A DNA stretch of 8,433 bases. Origin: CSP1-8 sp049688015. Its GTDB lineage: Bacteria; Desulfobacterota; Deferrimicrobia; Deferrimicrobiales; Deferrimicrobiaceae. The stretch covers positions 1 through 8,433 of the forward strand of contig JBAVJZ010000204.1 in assembly GCA_049688015.1 (NCBI GenBank). Direction: 5' to 3'. The position numbers and the translations under genes are program-made. Below the pieces are notes generated by a model. It saw nothing but the letters and a program-made list of their open reading frames with translations, did no database searches and was not told where the DNA came from. Shown piece after piece: positions 6,367 to 8,433 of the stretch; positions within the stretch are counted from its first letter, which is position 1; each line of letters begins with the position of its first letter.

Positions 6367-7739
6367 CCGGGAAGAAGCCGGAGTTGCCGGGCGGCCGCCC
6401 GATGGTCCCCCGCGAGATCGTTGCCGAACTGGACCGTTTCATCGTAGGGCAGCAGAAGGCGAAGCGGGCTGTCGCCATCGCCCTGCGGAACCGATGGAGA
6501 CGAATGCAGGTTCCGGAGGAACTCCGGGAGGAGATCGCCCCGAAGAACATCATCATGGTGGGACCGACCGGCGTGGGAAAAACCGAGATCGCACGCCGCC
6601 TCGCGCGCCTTGCCCAGGCCCCGTTCGTAAAGGTCGAGGCCTCCAAATTCACCGAGGTAGGGTATGTCGGACGGGACGTGGAGTCGATGATCCGGGACCT
6701 GACCGAGATCGCCGTCCACATGGTGCGCGCGGAGGAGATGGAAAAGGTGGCGATCCGGGCGCGTGGAAGCGCCGAGGAGCGCTTGCTGGACATCCTTCTT
6801 CCTCCCCGTCCGCATCGTCCGGGAGAGCAGCCGGCGGATCCGCCGGAGGCGGGCAGGGAGTCGAGGGAGAGGATGCGGGCCATGCTCCGGGAAGGAAAGC
6901 TATCGGACCGCATGGTGGAGATCGAGGTCCGCGAGAGCGGAATGCCTCCGATCGACCTCATCGGGGTTACGGGGGGCGGCGGAGAGGGCCTTGAAGGGAA
7001 TCTGCAGGAGATGCTGGGGAATCTTTTCCCCAAGAAGGTCCGACGGAAACGAATACGAGTCCCGGAGGCCCTCGCGTTTCTCGAGAAGGAGGAAGCGGCG
7101 CGGATGATCGACATGGACCAGGTGAAGGCGCTTGCCGTTCTTCGAACGGAGCAGAGCGGTATCGTCTTCCTGGACGAGATCGACAAGATCGCGGGACGGG
7201 AGTCCGCGGTCGGCCCGGACGTTTCGCGCCAAGGGGTGCAGCGGGACCTCCTGCCCATCGTGGAAGGGTCGAACGTCACCACGAAATACGGAATGGTCCG
7301 GACGGACCACATTCTGTTCATTGCCGCCGGTGCGTTCCACATGACGAAGCCCTCCGATCTCATCCCGGAGATGCAGGGCAGGTTCCCCATCCGGGTCGAG
7401 CTTGCCCCCCTCACCCGGGAGGATTTCGTGCGCATCCTGACCGAACCGCATGGCTCCCTCACCCGGCAGTACACGGAGCTGCTCGCCACGGAAGGGGTCC
7501 GGCTTACCTTCACCCCGGAGGCGGTGGACAGGATTGCCGAGATGGCATGCGAGGTGAATGACCGCACGGAGAACATCGGGGCACGCCGGCTTCACACGAT
7601 CATGGAAAAGCTGCTGGAGGACCTCCTGTTCTCCGCACCGGAGATCGCCGGGCAGGAGATCGTCGTCCCGGCGGAGTACGTGGAGGAGAAACTCGCCGAC
7701 ATCGTTCGGGACGTGGATGTCAGCCGCTACATTCTCTGA
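6363..7739 (+). CDS. hslU: HslU (ClpY) AAA+ unfoldase ATPase of the HslVU protease
   Basis: 458 residues, slightly longer than the E. coli protein. HslU is a hexameric AAA+ ring that unfolds substrates and feeds them into HslV. The Walker A motif GPTGVGKT is at 67-74, the pore loop GYVG at 100-103 and Walker B IVFLDEID at 267-274. The arginine-finger region GRFPIRVEL is at 339-347 and the sensor-2 segment GARRLHT at 406-412. The C-terminus ends RYIL, the tail that docks into HslV and activates it. The intermediate (I) domain, roughly 110-250, carries a charged Pro-rich linker near 147-170. The start GTG 6363 overlaps the hslV stop as GTGA, with AGAGGA at 6345-6350 upstream. An internal ATG at 6402 would shorten the N-terminus to MVPREIV, also plausible by homology, but it has no good ribosome binding site. 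Confidence 0.96.
   Translation: MTGKKPELPGGRPMVPREIVAELDRFIVGQQKAKRAVAIALRNRWRRMQVPEELREEIAPKNIIMVGPTGVGKTEIARRLARLAQAPFVKVEASKFTEVGYVGRDVESMIRDLTEIAVHMVRAEEMEKVAIRARGSAEERLLDILLPPRPHRPGEQPADPPEAGRESRERMRAMLREGKLSDRMVEIEVRESGMPPIDLIGVTGGGGEGLEGNLQEMLGNLFPKKVRRKRIRVPEALAFLEKEEAARMIDMDQVKALAVLRTEQSGIVFLDEIDKIAGRESAVGPDVSRQGVQRDLLPIVEGSNVTTKYGMVRTDHILFIAAGAFHMTKPSDLIPEMQGRFPIRVELAPLTREDFVRILTEPHGSLTRQYTELLATEGVRLTFTPEAVDRIAEMACEVNDRTENIGARRLHTIMEKLLEDLLFSAPEIAGQEIVVPAEYVEEKLADIVRDVDVSRYIL
6831..6846. repeat. Perfect 16-bp palindrome within hslU
   Basis: CCGGCGGATCCGCCGG is fully self-complementary with no loop. It encodes part of the poorly conserved Pro-rich linker of the HslU I domain (around residues 157-162). 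In GC-rich DNA a palindrome of this size can arise by chance, so only its existence is certain. Confidence 0.6.
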
Positions 7740-7743
7740 GGGA
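7738..7743 (+). promoter_or_regulatory. Ribosome binding site of argB
   Basis: GAGGGA overlaps the hslU stop codon and sits 7 nt before ATG 7751. This supports that start over the in-frame ATG three codons later. Confidence 0.75.
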
Positions 7744-7750
7744 CGGAACC

Positions 7751-8433
7751 ATGGAAGACATGCAGGAATACCTCCAGAAGGCCCGGACGCTCACCGAAGC
7801 GCTCCCCTACATCCGGGAGTTCAGCGGGAAAACCGTCGTCATCAAGTACGGGGGGGCGGCGATGGTGGGCGAGGAGAGGATGTCCTCGTTCGCGGAGAAC
7901 ATCGTTCTGCTGCAATACGTCGGGATACGACCCGTCGTCGTCCACGGAGGCGGACCCCAGATCGACCGCATGCTGGAAAAGCTTTCGATTCCCTTCCAGC
8001 GCAAGGAGGGCCTGCGTGTGACCTCTCCCGACGCGATGGAAGTGGTGGAGATGGTGCTCGGGGGGACGGTGAACAAGCGGATCGTCGCCCTGATCAACCT
8101 GTTCGGGGGCAAGGCGGTCGGGCTGACGGGGAAGGACGGGGAGCTGATCCGCGCGCGGAAACATTTCGCTCCCTCCCCCGCGGGGGGCGCTGCGCCGCCT
8201 CTGGACCTGGGGCTCGTGGGCGATGTGGTCGAGGTCCGCCCGGACATTCTCCGGACACTGGAAAGGAGCGGCTTCGTGCCCGTCATCGCGCCGATCGGTG
8301 TGGGGGAGCAGGGGGAAGCGTACAACATCAACGGGGACACCGTCGCCGCCGAGGTGGCCGGGGCGCTCTCCGCGGAGAAGCTCATCCTTCTGACCGATGT
8401 CCCCGGAGTGATGGACCCTCAGGGGAACCTCGT
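7751..8433 (+). CDS. argB: N-acetylglutamate kinase ArgB, 5' part (runs off window end)
   Basis: First 227 codons, open to the window edge. ArgB phosphorylates N-acetyl-L-glutamate with ATP, the second and often controlling step of arginine synthesis, in the cytoplasm. Amino acid kinase motifs are clear: VVIKYGGAAM (29-38) with Lys32, the glycine-rich VVVHGGGPQID (62-72), and Arg89 in EGLRVTSP for substrate binding. NINGDTVAAEVAGAL (192-206) and the nucleotide-site segment LTDVPGVMDP (214-223) follow. An N-terminal helix of about 25 residues ending EALPYIREFSGK precedes the kinase core. E. coli ArgB, which is insensitive to arginine, lacks this helix, whereas arginine-inhibited hexameric enzymes such as that of Pseudomonas have it. 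Feedback inhibition by arginine is therefore likely but inferred. It follows hslU by 11 nt, so it is probably cotranscribed; argD or other arg genes may continue downstream. Confidence 0.95.
   Translation, partial: MEDMQEYLQKARTLTEALPYIREFSGKTVVIKYGGAAMVGEERMSSFAENIVLLQYVGIRPVVVHGGGPQIDRMLEKLSIPFQRKEGLRVTSPDAMEVVEMVLGGTVNKRIVALINLFGGKAVGLTGKDGELIRARKHFAPSPAGGAAPPLDLGLVGDVVEVRPDILRTLERSGFVPVIAPIGVGEQGEAYNINGDTVAAEVAGALSAEKLILLTDVPGVMDPQGNL

Noticed and set aside
6122..7576. Long antisense open frame (484 codons) opposite hslV/hslU
   Set aside because: Low-complexity Arg/Ser-rich translation with no motifs, entirely opposite well-supported genes.

Overview
The window is a gene-dense stretch of a GC-rich bacterial chromosome. 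All genes lie on the + strand and there is almost no intergenic DNA. Eight protein genes are recognisable, six complete and two cut by the window edges: pilT (3' part), pilC, a pilS-like sensor kinase, trmFO, xerC, hslV, hslU and argB (5' part). I see no rRNA, tRNA, CRISPR array, insertion sequence, prophage or toxin gene. Type IV pilus genes imply a pilus-bearing, most likely Gram-negative cell. The pilT-pilC-pilS order and argB directly after hslU fit a deltaproteobacterial lineage of the Geobacter / Desulfuromonadales type or a related uncultured group. That placement is inferred from gene order and protein style, not from a database search.

Region 1 (3-3481) is a type IV pilus block. It holds the retraction ATPase PilT, the inner-membrane platform protein PilC, and a six-helix membrane histidine kinase with PAS, HisKA and HATPase domains that is most likely PilS. 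The response regulator pilR, the usual next gene, is absent; trmFO starts inside the last codons of pilS.

Region 2 (3453-7739) is a housekeeping block: trmFO (folate-dependent m5U54 tRNA methylation), xerC (tyrosine recombinase for chromosome dimer resolution), hslV and hslU (the two-component ATP-dependent protease). This is the same order as gid-codV-clpQ-clpY in Bacillus, so it is a deeply conserved neighbourhood. Region 3 (7751-end) begins argB, the second step of arginine biosynthesis, with an N-terminal helix typical of arginine-inhibited enzymes.

The genes are packed for translational coupling: a 2-nt gap at pilC/pilS, a 29-nt overlap at pilS/trmFO, and 4-nt overlaps at xerC/hslV and hslV/hslU. 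Every gene that touches or overlaps its upstream neighbour starts with TTG or GTG. The only obvious break in base composition is a 40-nt AT-rich patch across the trmFO/xerC junction, which may hold a promoter for xerC-hslVU-argB. I found no convincing undescribed system. The points worth checking are the pilS/trmFO junction, the AT-rich patch with the odd TrmFO tail, and the HslV propeptide and start.
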